Of a DNA stretch of 64,000 nucleotides, positions 26,615 to 35,807 are shown piece by piece (the stretch's first letter is position 1; the number at the start of each line of letters is the position of its first letter). Source of the stretch: Bacteroidaceae bacterium (GTDB taxonomy: Bacteria; Bacteroidota; Bacteroidia; Bacteroidales; Bacteroidaceae); assembly GCA_017468985.1 (NCBI GenBank), contig JAFUHF010000021.1, positions 114,902 to 178,901 on the forward strand, written 5' to 3'. Both the position numbers and the translations under genes were made by a program. The notes below the pieces were generated by a model. It was not told where the DNA came from, ran no database searches, and saw nothing but the letters and a program-made list of their open reading frames with translations.

Positions 26615-28345
26615 ATGACTCACAAATGGAAGTACCAACCACCTACAGCGGACACAAAGGAAGCAGCTAAGGAATTGGCAACGCAGATCGGCATTAGCCC
26701 GATACTCGGTCTCCTGCTTCTACGTAGGAACATCACGAATGCCCGTGATGCGCACCAGTTCTTCCATCCTCAATTGGCCGATCTCTATGATCCTTTCCTC
26801 ATGAAGGATATGGATAAGGCCGTTGATAGGCTCAATGAAGCCATCGGGATGAAAGAAAAAATATGGATCTACGGTGATTATGATGTAGACAGATGCACAG
26901 CTGTCACATTGGTGTATAAGTTTTTGTATAAGTTTTACTCCAATGTAGACTACTATATTCCTGACCGTCAGGAAGACGGCTATGGCGTTTCCCTAAGAAG
27001 TATTGACCGTGCTGCCGCATTGGGCGTAAAAGTAATTATCATTCTTGATTGTGGCATTAAAGCCGTTAGAGAAATAGCCTACGCTAAAGAGTTAGGTATT
27101 GATTTCATTATCTGCGACCACCACGTTCCTGATGGAATACTTCCTCCAGCCTACGCCATTCTTGACCCCAAACGTAGTGACGAAACTTATCCTTACCACC
27201 ATCTTTCCGGATGTGGCATTGGCTTCAAACTGATGCAGGCTTTTGCACTCAATAACGGCATTGAGTTCAATCAGCTCACCCCTTTGTTAGAGCTTTGTGC
27301 CGTGAGTATTGCAGCTGACATTGTTCCTATTATGGGTGAAAACAGAATCTTGGCCTACCATGGACTGAAGCGACTTAACTCCAACCCCAGCATCGGCCTG
27401 AAAGCCATCATCCACGTATGTGGATTGGAAGATAAAGAAGTCACCATGAATGACATCATCTTCCGTATAGGCCCTCGCATCAATGCATCCGGACGTATTC
27501 ACGACGGCAGGGAAACCATAGATCTGCTCATTGAGAAAGACTTGAAGACTGCCATTGAGAAGGCCAATACGATCAACACCTATAACGAGGCCCGAAAGGA
27601 CATTGACAAACAGATGACAGAGGAGGCCAACACTATCGTAGACAGCATGAAGAACCTCCACCATCAGCGTGCCATCGTAGTCTACAACGAGTCATGGCAC
27701 AAGGGAGTTATCGGCATTGTAGCCTCACGGCTTACCGAACTTTATTACCGTCCCACCGTTGTCATGGCTATCGATGGTGGTATTGTCACTGGATCAGCCC
27801 GTTCCGTAGCCGGCTTTGACATCTATGCTGCCATTGAAAGCTGCCGCGACCTGACAGAAAACTTTGGAGGTCACACTTACGCCGTTGGTCTGTCCTTAAA
27901 GCAAGAAAACATTCCTGAGTTCACTCGAAGGTTTGAAAAATATGTGGAAGAAAACATCCGTGAAGACCAAACCGTATCAACCCTCGATATTGATGCACAA
28001 ATTGACTTCCGTGACATCACAAAGAAGTTCCACCACGACCTGAAACGTTTCTCACCTTTTGGACCAGGCAACCCTAAACCTTTATTCTCCACCTGCCACG
28101 TCTACGACTACGGAACAAGCAAAGTCGTAGGCCGTGGTCAGGAACACATTAAGTTGGAACTTGTTGACAACAAGTCTAACAATATCATGAGTGGCATTGC
28201 CTTCGGACAAAGTTCCCATGCACGTCTCATCAAGACAAAGCAAGCGTTCAACATCTGCTACTACATAGAGGAGAACACCTATAAACATGGCGATGTCCAA
28301 CTTCAGATAGAAGACATTAAGCCTATCAAAGATGATGAAGACTGA
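26615..28345 (+). CDS. recJ: RecJ, single-stranded-DNA-specific 5'-3' exonuclease
   Basis: The protein has 576 residues from the ATG at 26615 (a TTG start at 26591 is less likely). Its DHH-family core is clear: IYGDYDVDRCTAV at 86-98, IILDCGIKA, DFIICDHHVPDG, HLSGCGIGFKLMQAF and RINASGRIHDGRE. The DHHA1 domain contains GVIGIVASRLTE and FGGHTYAVGLS. An OB-fold region ends the protein. RecJ degrades 5' ends during recombination and mismatch repair. One oddity is Arg93, where the family normally has Gly (DVDG). Its stop overlaps the recQ start by 14 nt, so the functional pair RecJ-RecQ is made from one transcript. Confidence 0.93.
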   Translation: MTHKWKYQPPTADTKEAAKELATQIGISPILGLLLLRRNITNARDAHQFFHPQLADLYDPFLMKDMDKAVDRLNEAIGMKEKIWIYGDYDVDRCTAVTLVYKFLYKFYSNVDYYIPDRQEDGYGVSLRSIDRAAALGVKVIIILDCGIKAVREIAYAKELGIDFIICDHHVPDGILPPAYAILDPKRSDETYPYHHLSGCGIGFKLMQAFALNNGIEFNQLTPLLELCAVSIAADIVPIMGENRILAYHGLKRLNSNPSIGLKAIIHVCGLEDKEVTMNDIIFRIGPRINASGRIHDGRETIDLLIEKDLKTAIEKANTINTYNEARKDIDKQMTEEANTIVDSMKNLHHQRAIVVYNESWHKGVIGIVASRLTELYYRPTVVMAIDGGIVTGSARSVAGFDIYAAIESCRDLTENFGGHTYAVGLSLKQENIPEFTRRFEKYVEENIREDQTVSTLDIDAQIDFRDITKKFHHDLKRFSPFGPGNPKPLFSTCHVYDYGTSKVVGRGQEHIKLELVDNKSNNIMSGIAFGQSSHARLIKTKQAFNICYYIEENTYKHGDVQLQIEDIKPIKDDED

Positions 28346-30239
28346 TACCAATGATTACCTCTCCATATTGCAGAAGTACTGGGGATATACCAGTTTTAGA
28401 GGTATTCAGAAGGAAATCATTGAGAGCATAGGCCAGGGAAGAGATACGTTAGGGCTAATGCCCACCGGCGGTGGTAAATCCATCACCTTCCAAGTTCCGG
28501 CATTGGCCATGCCCGGTCTATGCTTAGTCATCACGCCACTCATCGCTTTGATGAAGGATCAGGTAGACCACTTGCGAGAATTAGGTATCAAGTCCGTTGC
28601 CATCCACAGTGGCCTTTCTCATGAACAGATTGTCACGCAACTTGAAAACTGTATCTTTGGCAATGTAAAACTGCTTTACGTATCGCCCGAGCGCCTGCAG
28701 TCAGACCTATTTCTCACTAAACTACGCCACATGCAAGTGAGTTTTATCACTGTTGATGAAGCCCACTGCATCTCACAATGGGGCTATGATTTCCGACCGG
28801 CATATCTCCAGATTGCCAACATCAGACAGCTGCTGCCACATTGCCCCATACTTGCACTCACCGCCACTGCCACACCACGTGTAACAGAAGATATTCAGCA
28901 TCAGCTTCAATTCTCACTGCCCAATATTTTCCGCATGAGTTTTGAACGCAAAAATCTAAGCTACATCGTTCAGCAATCAGAAGACAAAGGGCAGGAACTG
29001 CTCTCCACTTTGCGCTCCACTGAAGGATCTGCCATTGTTTATACACGCAATCGCGACAGGACCCGGGAAGTTGCCCGTTGGCTTACAGAAAACGGTATCA
29101 CTGCCCTTCACTATCATGCTGGATTAGATCATACCGACAAAGACCTACGTCAAAACCTATGGCAAAAGGGAGAAGTTCGCGTCATCGTTGCCACCAATGC
29201 TTTTGGAATGGGCATTGACAAAGCCGATGTACGCCATGTATTCCATTTAGACGTACCCTCATCGCCCGAAGCCTACTTTCAGGAAGCAGGACGTGCCGGT
29301 AGAGACGGAAAACCAGCATGGGCCATTCTTCTGTACAACAAATCCGACCGGCTTAAACTGCTAAAGCGCATCAACGAAACGTTTCCAGAGAAGGAATATA
29401 TCCGACGCGTTTATGAAGATCTGGCATGCTTCTATCAGATGGCAGTAGGTGATGGTCATGGAGTTACTCGCGAATTCAACGAACAGGAATTTTGCTCTGT
29501 TTTCAAGTATTTTCCCGTACCTCTCCAGAGTGCACTCCACATTCTGACCCGTGCCGGCTATCTTGAATATCGGGAAGAAGACGAAGGAACCTCCCGGATT
29601 ATGATTCTCCTGCAAAAAGACGAATTGTACCGACTCCAGCATCTTCCACGCAAGACAGACCTTCTTCTTCAGACCATCTTGCGCCTATATGGGGGGGTGT
29701 TCAGTCAGTATGTCAATATTGAAGAACGATACCTATCCCTACAAACGGGACTTGATCAGGAAACCATCTATACTACTCTCAAGGCACTTAATCAACAACG
29801 CATTCTTCACTACATACCTCGTAAACTTATTCCCCACATTACCTACACCACCCGACGCGTTGAAACAAAAGAGCTATTCCTGCCCCCTAACGTCTACGAT
29901 GATCGTAAAAGAGAATTTAAGGAACGTATTGACGCCATGCTTCTTTATGCTGAAAATCAAGACAAATGCAGGAGCCGTGTTCTTCTTCAATATTTTGGAG
30001 AACATCAGTTCCACGATTGTGGAACATGCGACATTTGCAAACCACAACATACCGGAAATTCGGCTGACAATGATTTCATCATGCAAGCCATCATAGGCCT
30101 GCTTTCAGATGGAAAGCCTCATACCATCCAAGAGTTGCGCCATTTACCATATCCGGCCCATCAAGTGGGCATAGCCTTGCAGTGCTTGGTGAATGAAGAC
30201 GAAATCTCCATTCACGACAATCGCCTTACGCTGAATTAA
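28332..30239 (+). CDS. recQ: RecQ-family ATP-dependent DNA helicase
   Basis: This 635-residue protein has all helicase motifs: LMPTGGGKS (Walker A, 43-50), VDEAHCISQWGYDFRP (DEAH plus the RecQ aromatic loop), LTATATP and GMGIDKADVRHVFH, and QEAGRAGRDG (motif VI). The zinc site is CRSRVLLQYFGEH..CGTCDIC. It is followed by a winged-helix region, but no HRDC domain is apparent. It unwinds 3'-5' and feeds 5' ends to RecJ, whose gene overlaps it by 14 nt. Translation may start at 28332 or at the second ATG at 28335. A G7 run at 29691-29697 lies inside the reading frame (LRLYGGVF) and is a potential slippage site, but the frame is intact here. Confidence 0.94.
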   Translation: MMKTDTNDYLSILQKYWGYTSFRGIQKEIIESIGQGRDTLGLMPTGGGKSITFQVPALAMPGLCLVITPLIALMKDQVDHLRELGIKSVAIHSGLSHEQIVTQLENCIFGNVKLLYVSPERLQSDLFLTKLRHMQVSFITVDEAHCISQWGYDFRPAYLQIANIRQLLPHCPILALTATATPRVTEDIQHQLQFSLPNIFRMSFERKNLSYIVQQSEDKGQELLSTLRSTEGSAIVYTRNRDRTREVARWLTENGITALHYHAGLDHTDKDLRQNLWQKGEVRVIVATNAFGMGIDKADVRHVFHLDVPSSPEAYFQEAGRAGRDGKPAWAILLYNKSDRLKLLKRINETFPEKEYIRRVYEDLACFYQMAVGDGHGVTREFNEQEFCSVFKYFPVPLQSALHILTRAGYLEYREEDEGTSRIMILLQKDELYRLQHLPRKTDLLLQTILRLYGGVFSQYVNIEERYLSLQTGLDQETIYTTLKALNQQRILHYIPRKLIPHITYTTRRVETKELFLPPNVYDDRKREFKERIDAMLLYAENQDKCRSRVLLQYFGEHQFHDCGTCDICKPQHTGNSADNDFIMQAIIGLLSDGKPHTIQELRHLPYPAHQVGIALQCLVNEDEISIHDNRLTLN

Positions 30240-30259
30240 TCCCTTACCGCAAAAAACGA

Positions 30260-30290
30260 CTCCCCACTCATACCGGATATGAATGGGGAG
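30260..30290. terminator. bidirectional terminator between recQ and the DUF349 gene
   Basis: CTCCCCACTCAT (30260-30271) pairs with ATGAATGGGGAG (30279-30290) with one mismatch and a 7-nt loop. AAAAAA on the left gives a T-run for the minus strand, and a T-rich tract lies on the right. Confidence 0.75.
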
Positions 30291-30314
30291 CCTATTTCTA
30301 TTTATAGAATGGTA

Positions 30315-32384
30315 TTATTCTTCCACCGGAGTCTCTGGCTGCTGAGCCGGAGGCTCTGAGCTTTTGGTTTCTTCGGCCGGAGCCTCTTCTGGTTGGTTCT
30401 GCATTTTAATGCGCTCCACCAAGTTCTGCAATTCCGTCTTCAGATTCTCAATCTTCTTGTTCAATCCGTCAATCAGGGCATTACCGCTCTTAGAATGTGC
30501 AGTAAGGAAGGTAATGTTATTTTCATATGTAGCAAGCTCAGCCTTTTTCGTTTCATACAAACGCAGCAGACTCGAAACGCGGCTTCCGCCCTGATTGGCA
30601 TCATCATGCTGACCACCCTTGCGCGAACGGTTTCCAGAACCATTCCTACGATAAGTACTGATGCCCAATTCCTTTGTTATTTTTCCAATCACATCTCTGA
30701 ACTTGGCATAGAGCTTATCTTTTTCTTTAAAAGGCACATGCCCCGTCTCATTCCATTCGTTAATCAGATCATGAACTTTTTCAGCAGCATCTTTTCCTCC
30801 TTCAATAAGCACTGCCTCCAATTTCTCAATGATCGTTTTCTTAATAGTAAGATTATTCTGCTCTTCCTTCTTCTGGTCGCCCAACTGCAACTTCTTTTGC
30901 TCAAAGAAATAGTTGCATGCTGCATTAAAGCGTTCCCATAAGTGATTACTTGTTTTGCGTGAAGTTGGTCCTACGGTCTTCCACTCTTTCTGAAGCTGTA
31001 CCAGCTTGGCCGTTGTTCCATTCCAGTCATTGCTATCTTTCAAGGCCTCGGCCTGCTCACACAGAGCCTTACGTTTTCCGATGTTTTCAGCAATAATGCG
31101 TTTGTTTTCCTTGATCTGCTCTGCTTTTTTGTTGAAGAAAGCATCGCATGCTGTACGGAAGCGCTCAAAGATCTTGGTGTTCATTCTCTTGGGCGCACGT
31201 CCTATCTCTTTCCACTTACGCTGAATCTCCACCAACGTCTGGGTAACAGTGTCCCAGTCTGTATAAGTCTTCAGATTCGTGGTATCTATTTTCTCCACCT
31301 CTTCACAGAGTGCTTCTTTCTGCTTCAGGTTGTCTTCCTCTTTTGCCTTGAGCTCTTCAAAATATTGCGCATGGCGACGATTTACAGCACTTGAGGCAGT
31401 CTTGAATCTCAACCATAGATCTTCGCGTAAATCCTTGGCTACTGGACCTATCTCTCTGAACTCTTGATGCAATTGCTGCAACTGATACGAGGCATGAATG
31501 ATATCTGGGTCATCAATCAAGTGTTCTGCTGCTTCACACAAGAGAGTCTTAGCTTCCAGATTCTTTTTGAAATCATAATCGCGAAGTGCATTGTTTTCTT
31601 TCAGCAAATCATAGTATTGCTCCACGGCGAATTGAAAACTCTTCCATACCTCATTGGCCACCTGAGCCGGTACAGGTTTGATTTCTTTCCACTCCTCCTG
31701 AAGTTTACGAAATGTATCGTAATTACGGTTGGCCTCCTCTGGATTGGTAGCCAGTGCCTTGATCTGTTCTACAATAGCTTTCTTCTTCTCATAATTCACT
31801 TCCTTCTGTTGATCGGCCGCTTCCTGAATTTTGGCTCTGTTGTTTTTCACCACAGCCAGCTTGGCCTTAAATTGTTCCTCTAAGGGATCCAGATCCAGCA
31901 CATAGTTTTCCGGCTGTCCACCCTCTTTCAGATACTGAGCAAATGCTTGGGCACGTTCTTCCTTGAGCAAACGATAGAAATTTTGCTTTAGAAGGTCTAA
32001 TTCTGCTTTTTCGCTTTGTTCGGAATGCTCAGCCAGTGCTTCAAGCCGGACCACGATTCCTTCACGCGTATCAGGAATTTCAATTTCGCGCTGAATCAGG
32101 GTCTGATCTATCTCCAAATCCTCCGATTCATCCTCCTTTACTTCAGGCTGATCATCAGCGACATTAGCTTCAGGTTCATCTTCCACTTCTTTTTGTTCCG
32201 ATGCCTGAACATCCTCTTCTGTCACTTCTTCAACCTCAGGAGCAGGAACAGGCACCTCTTCAGCCGATTCCGACACTTCGCTTACGTTAGCCTCAATCTC
32301 TGGGTTGTTTTCTGCTGCATTCAATTGCTCAACGGATTCCTGATCCTTCAGTTCTTCCGTTCTGTCTTGGGGAACATTTGTCAT
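30315..32384 (-). CDS. DUF349 domain protein
   Basis: This 689-residue soluble protein has an acidic, low-complexity N-terminus (about 1-100, rich in Glu, Pro and Val). Several DUF349 repeats follow, recognisable by W-K-x-x-GP/GRAPR-K followed by RF..A (for example LQKEWKTVGPTSRKTSNHLWERF and QRKWKEIGRAPKRMNTKIFERF). The C-terminus has a coiled coil (about 600-660) and an acidic Pro/Glu tail. DUF349 proteins are common in Bacteroidetes and their job is not established; a nucleic-acid or ribosome role has been guessed. It is monocistronic. A 447-nt gap with a 43-bp repeat array separates its start from corA. Confidence 0.88.
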   Translation of the reverse strand: MTNVPQDRTEELKDQESVEQLNAAENNPEIEANVSEVSESAEEVPVPAPEVEEVTEEDVQASEQKEVEDEPEANVADDQPEVKEDESEDLEIDQTLIQREIEIPDTREGIVVRLEALAEHSEQSEKAELDLLKQNFYRLLKEERAQAFAQYLKEGGQPENYVLDLDPLEEQFKAKLAVVKNNRAKIQEAADQQKEVNYEKKKAIVEQIKALATNPEEANRNYDTFRKLQEEWKEIKPVPAQVANEVWKSFQFAVEQYYDLLKENNALRDYDFKKNLEAKTLLCEAAEHLIDDPDIIHASYQLQQLHQEFREIGPVAKDLREDLWLRFKTASSAVNRRHAQYFEELKAKEEDNLKQKEALCEEVEKIDTTNLKTYTDWDTVTQTLVEIQRKWKEIGRAPKRMNTKIFERFRTACDAFFNKKAEQIKENKRIIAENIGKRKALCEQAEALKDSNDWNGTTAKLVQLQKEWKTVGPTSRKTSNHLWERFNAACNYFFEQKKLQLGDQKKEEQNNLTIKKTIIEKLEAVLIEGGKDAAEKVHDLINEWNETGHVPFKEKDKLYAKFRDVIGKITKELGISTYRRNGSGNRSRKGGQHDDANQGGSRVSSLLRLYETKKAELATYENNITFLTAHSKSGNALIDGLNKKIENLKTELQNLVERIKMQNQPEEAPAEETKSSEPPAQQPETPVEE

Positions 32385-32577
32385 GTTGTTGTCTTCTATG
32401 AGTCTGTTAACGATCTTGGTATGTTCTTGTATTCTGAACTTTACGCTGCAAATGAAATAATTTTATTCGATATGACAAAAAAAAATGTGAGAAAAATGAA
32501 TTTTCGATAATATTTTAGTTGAATGATTCTGTTATACTCGAAAAATCAGAAGATAAGAAGTTCCATTTACTCATCAT

Positions 32578-32805
32578 CCCCCACACTCGGAGATGTCCGG
32601 GAGGTCAACCGACGCAGCGTTCCCTATACTCGGGGACACCCGGGAGGTCAACCGACGCAGCGTTTCATAGTCTCGGAAGTGCTCGGGAGTTCGAATGACA
32701 CAGCGTTTCATAGTCTCGGAAGTGCCGGGGAGTTCGAACGGTGCAGCATTTCATAGTCTCAGAAGTACTCGGGACCACGGGTACTTTTGCATTTACTGCA
32801 CCATG
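32578..32805. repeat. 43-bp intergenic tandem repeat array, copy 1
   Basis: Anchors (ACTCGG or TCTCGG) occur at 32585, 32628, 32671 and 32714, with a last one (TCTCAG) at 32757, each exactly 43 bp apart. Units come in two flavours: one opens CCCTATACTCGGGGAC, the other TTTCATAGTCTCGGAAGT. The middle is either GGGAGGTCAACCGACGCAGC or GGGAGTTCGAATGACACAGC. The array fills half of the gap between the DUF349 gene and corA. A period of 43 is not a multiple of three, so the short frames across it are not real genes. The same family recurs at 63611-64000. Confidence 0.88.
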
Positions 32806-32831
32806 AAGGTATGTTACCCTCAAATTACGAA

Positions 32832-33758
32832 TCATAACCAGCTCTTCCTGCGGAACAGCATATACAATCCCCCCGCAACCGCAAAGGAAAGCAGAAAAAC
32901 TAACGGGAAGCCCCACCACTTGTTTTCAAGCCCATTGATCAAGTTCATGCCATACAAACTGGCTATTAGCGTGGGGAACATCAATACGATACTGATGCTC
33001 GTCATCGTTTTCATGACACCACTCATGTTGTTATTGATTACATTGGCATAGGTTTCCATGGTGGAGTCCAAAATATTCGTATAGATATTCGTAGTTTCAC
33101 GGGCCTGATTCATCTCAATGGTAACATCCTCAATCAAGTCCGCATCTAATTCATCGACGGGCAGTTTGAACTTCAACTTCGACAACAACGTCTCATTGCC
33201 ACGTATGGAAGTAATGAAATAAGTCAAACTGTCTTGCAATCTTGATAAACCAATGAGATCTTCATTACTGATTTTATGATCTAACTTGTGCTTATATTCC
33301 TCTATCAGTGCACTGATTTGTTTTAATCGCTTCAGATACCATACGGATGATGAAAGGAACAGACGGAACACCAGGTCCACAGCATCCGTAAAGCCCTGGT
33401 TCCTTTTCTGTTGATACGATACAAAGTCAATCATCATATTGGTCTCATAGTTGCACACTGTAATGCAACGGTCCTTACGCAATATGATACCCAATGGCAC
33501 CGTAGTATGAGGTGTTCGGCTCCTGACTTCCTTTACATACGGAATTCTCAGAATGATGAGCACCCATCCTTCGTCAAATTCGTAACGTGAACGCTCGTCC
33601 TTGTCTCGAATGTCATCCAAAAAATAGTCGGGAACTTGTAATTCATTGATCAGGAATCGCTCGTCTTCCTCGTTGGGGCAAGTGATCTGAACCCAGCAGT
33701 TGGGTTCCCATTCCTTCAATGCACGCAGAGAGTGGTTAATATTCCAAAAAGTTTGCAT
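32832..33758 (-). CDS. corA: CorA-family magnesium/divalent cation channel
   Basis: This 308-residue protein has a long cytoplasmic N-terminal funnel domain and two C-terminal membrane segments. The first, TSISIVLMFPTLIASLYGMN, ends with the diagnostic GMN selectivity motif. The second is followed by the basic tail RRKSWL. By family knowledge it is a pentameric inner-membrane Mg2+ (or Co2+/Ni2+) channel gated by cytoplasmic Mg2+. A GGAGG Shine-Dalgarno 7 nt before the ATG is unusually strong for this genome. The leader is about 130 nt with structured elements, see the separate entry. The neighbour upstream is divergent parA. Confidence 0.93.
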   Translation of the reverse strand: MQTFWNINHSLRALKEWEPNCWVQITCPNEEDERFLINELQVPDYFLDDIRDKDERSRYEFDEGWVLIILRIPYVKEVRSRTPHTTVPLGIILRKDRCITVCNYETNMMIDFVSYQQKRNQGFTDAVDLVFRLFLSSSVWYLKRLKQISALIEEYKHKLDHKISNEDLIGLSRLQDSLTYFITSIRGNETLLSKLKFKLPVDELDADLIEDVTIEMNQARETTNIYTNILDSTMETYANVINNNMSGVMKTMTSISIVLMFPTLIASLYGMNLINGLENKWWGFPLVFLLSFAVAGGLYMLFRRKSWL

Positions 33759-33764
33759 TTTCTG

Positions 33765-33808
33765 TCCTCCTAAAAACGTTTAGCGTTAAGACGGGAGGTA
33801 AGCGTCTT
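33765..33808 (-). promoter_or_regulatory. structured corA leader with candidate anti-Shine-Dalgarno
   Basis: In the minus-strand RNA a hairpin AAGACG/CGTCTT (33803-33808 with 33788-33793) displays ACCTCC (33794-33799) in its loop. This is complementary to the corA Shine-Dalgarno GGAGG (33766-33770). A small AACG/CGTT hairpin followed by U residues lies between them. Two alternative pairings are thus possible. Mg2+ responsiveness is a guess. Confidence 0.4.
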
Positions 33809-33893
33809 TATGTAATGCAAACTTCCTGTCTGATTTACCTTAAATGATCCGCGTAATAATCGTCCATAAAACTGAAACTTATTTTTCCGACCG

Positions 33894-33901
33894 CAAAATT
33901 A
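33894..33901 (-). promoter_or_regulatory. -7 box of corA
   Basis: The minus strand reads TAATTTTG. Its position implies an untranslated leader of roughly 130 nt, much longer than other leaders in this window. Confidence 0.5.
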
Positions 33902-34114
33902 CAAAAATTTATTTTTTCTGAGAAATATGCTATCCGTTTTTTACTCTTGGTTGTTGCCTCCACTTGCAGATATTGGTCAAAAAAGGAATTATGCTGTCCA
34001 TTCATATTTTCAAAAGAAAGCCCAAAATACGCATAAAAGTTACTGAAAAGCCCCGGAACACGTGGCAAAAGGCAAAAACAGAAATGATAACATCGGCATA
34101 TCGCTCAAAATTGC

Positions 34115-34122
34115 TAACTTTG
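34115..34122 (+). promoter_or_regulatory. -7 box of the parA-spoT operon
   Basis: TAACTTTG is a full consensus box 31 nt before the parA ATG at 34153. It lies downstream of the longer in-frame start at 33964, so it rejects that start. Confidence 0.55.
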
Positions 34123-34152
34123 TGGGCAATTATCATTCATACTAATAAGGAT

Positions 34153-34920
34153 ATGGGCAAAATCATTGCATTAGCCAACCAGAAAGGCGGTGTGGGCAAA
34201 ACCACTACTTCCATCAACTTGGCCGCTTCACTGGCCACTCTGGAAAAGAAGGTGCTGCTCATTGACGCAGACCCTCAAGCTAATTCTTCATCGGGCGTAG
34301 GCGTTGACATCAACAACATTGAAACGTCTATCTACGAGTGCATCATCAACGAAATAGACCCTCACGATGCCATCTACACCACCGACATTGAGGGGTTAGA
34401 CGTTATCCCTTCGCACATTGACCTGGTAGGAGCCGAAATAGAGATGCTCAACCTGCCCGAACGCGAAATGGTAATGAAACGCATCATTGATCCCCTCAAG
34501 GACGAATATGACTATATTCTGATTGACTGTTCGCCCTCTTTGGGGCTGATCACAGTCAATTCACTCACGGCTGCCAACTCCGTAATCATTCCCGTACAGT
34601 GTGAATACTTTGCCTTGGAAGGTATCAGCAAACTGCTCAACACCATACGAATCATCAAGAAGAAGCTCAATACTGACCTTGAAATTGAAGGTTTCCTGCT
34701 TACCATGTTCGATAGCCGTCTGCGCCTTGCCAATCAGATCTACGACGAAGTGAAGCGGCACTTTCAGGAATTGGTGTTCAAGACCGTTATTATGCGTAAC
34801 GTCAAATTGAGCGAGGCTCCCAGCCACGGCATGCCCGTCATTCTCTACGATGCCGAATCAAAAGGGGCCATCAACTATTTGGCATTAGCCAAGGAAATCA
34901 TCAAGAAAAACGAGAAATAA
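34153..34920 (+). CDS. parA: ParA/Soj chromosome-partitioning ATPase
   Basis: The protein has 255 residues from the ATG at 34153, where [20 protein letters not shown] is the canonical N-terminus with the deviant Walker A (KGGVGKT). [26 protein letters not shown] (Walker B) and [14 protein letters not shown] follow. It is the chromosomal ParA (Soj) that works with ParB and parS to segregate origins. Its stop shares one base with the parB start (TAATG). A consensus -7 box just upstream drives what looks like a five-gene operon ending in spoT. Confidence 0.96.
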   Translation: MGKIIALANQKGGVGKTTTSINLAASLATLEKKVLLIDADPQANSSSGVGVDINNIETSIYECIINEIDPHDAIYTTDIEGLDVIPSHIDLVGAEIEMLNLPEREMVMKRIIDPLKDEYDYILIDCSPSLGLITVNSLTAANSVIIPVQCEYFALEGISKLLNTIRIIKKKLNTDLEIEGFLLTMFDSRLRLANQIYDEVKRHFQELVFKTVIMRNVKLSEAPSHGMPVILYDAESKGAINYLALAKEIIKKNEK

Positions 34921-35807
34921 TGGCTGTACATAAAAAATATAAAGCATTGGGCCGAGGACTGGATGCACTCATCTCTCATGAAGACATCAGCACTGAAGGT
35001 TCTTCTTCCATCAACGAGATACCCATTGACCGCATAGTGGCCAATCCCAACCAGCCTCGGCGCGAGATAGATACCGAAGCATTGCAAGAACTGGCCGACT
35101 CCATTGTTCAGATTGGCATTGTTCAGCCCATTGCCCTGCGACAGATGGATGACGGTACATACCAGATCATTGCCGGAGAACGCCGATGGCGCGCCTCAAA
35201 ACTTGCCGGCCTGAAAACCGTACCAGCCTACGTCAGGACAGCCAGCGATGAGAAAATGATGGAAATGGCCTTAGTTGAAAACATTCAGCGCGAAGACCTC
35301 AACGCCATCGAAATAGCCTTAGCCTATCATAACCTGATGGAGCAATTGGGACTCACACAGGAGAAATTGGCCGAAAAAGTGGGTAAAAAGAGAGCAACGG
35401 TAGCCAACTATCTACGCTTACTGAAACTTCCGGCCGATGTGCAAATGGCTCTCAAAGGAAAAGAAATTGATCAAGGACATGCTCGTGCCCTTTTAGGCCT
35501 GCAAAGCCCGTCCATACAACTCAAGCTTTTCCGCGAAATCAAGAAAAACGACTATTCCGTACGCAAGGTAGAAGAACTGGTGCAAGCCATCAACAATGGC
35601 GAAACCATCAAAAGCGGCAGCAAGAAGCTATCTTCTCCCTCAAAGATGTCGGACGAATATGCTGAACTCCGTAACCAGTTAGCCAGTATCTTAGACTCTA
35701 AGGTACAATTGACCGTTTCTCCATCGGGTAAAGGACGCATCAGTATTCCCTTCAATTCTCACGACGAACTGAGCCGTTTGTTGTCCATCTTCGACAAGAT
35801 GAAGTAA
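34920..35807 (+). CDS. parB: ParB/Spo0J chromosome-partitioning CTPase and DNA-binding protein
   Basis: This 295-residue protein begins with KALGRGLDALIS, the ParA-stimulating N-terminal peptide. The ParB/sulfiredoxin CTP-binding domain shows NPNQPRREID, GERRWRASKLAG and ENIQREDLNAIE. The helix-turn-helix (LTQEKLAEKVGKKRATVANYL) binds parS. A C-terminal dimerisation domain ends the protein. It overlaps parA by one base. I saw no perfect parS palindrome in the window. Confidence 0.96.
   Translation: MAVHKKYKALGRGLDALISHEDISTEGSSSINEIPIDRIVANPNQPRREIDTEALQELADSIVQIGIVQPIALRQMDDGTYQIIAGERRWRASKLAGLKTVPAYVRTASDEKMMEMALVENIQREDLNAIEIALAYHNLMEQLGLTQEKLAEKVGKKRATVANYLRLLKLPADVQMALKGKEIDQGHARALLGLQSPSIQLKLFREIKKNDYSVRKVEELVQAINNGETIKSGSKKLSSPSKMSDEYAELRNQLASILDSKVQLTVSPSGKGRISIPFNSHDELSRLLSIFDKMK

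Noticed and set aside
34054-34066. Possible parS site near parA (GGAACACGTGGC)
   Set aside because: Only the CACGTG core fits; the flanks are not palindromic as in the parS consensus.
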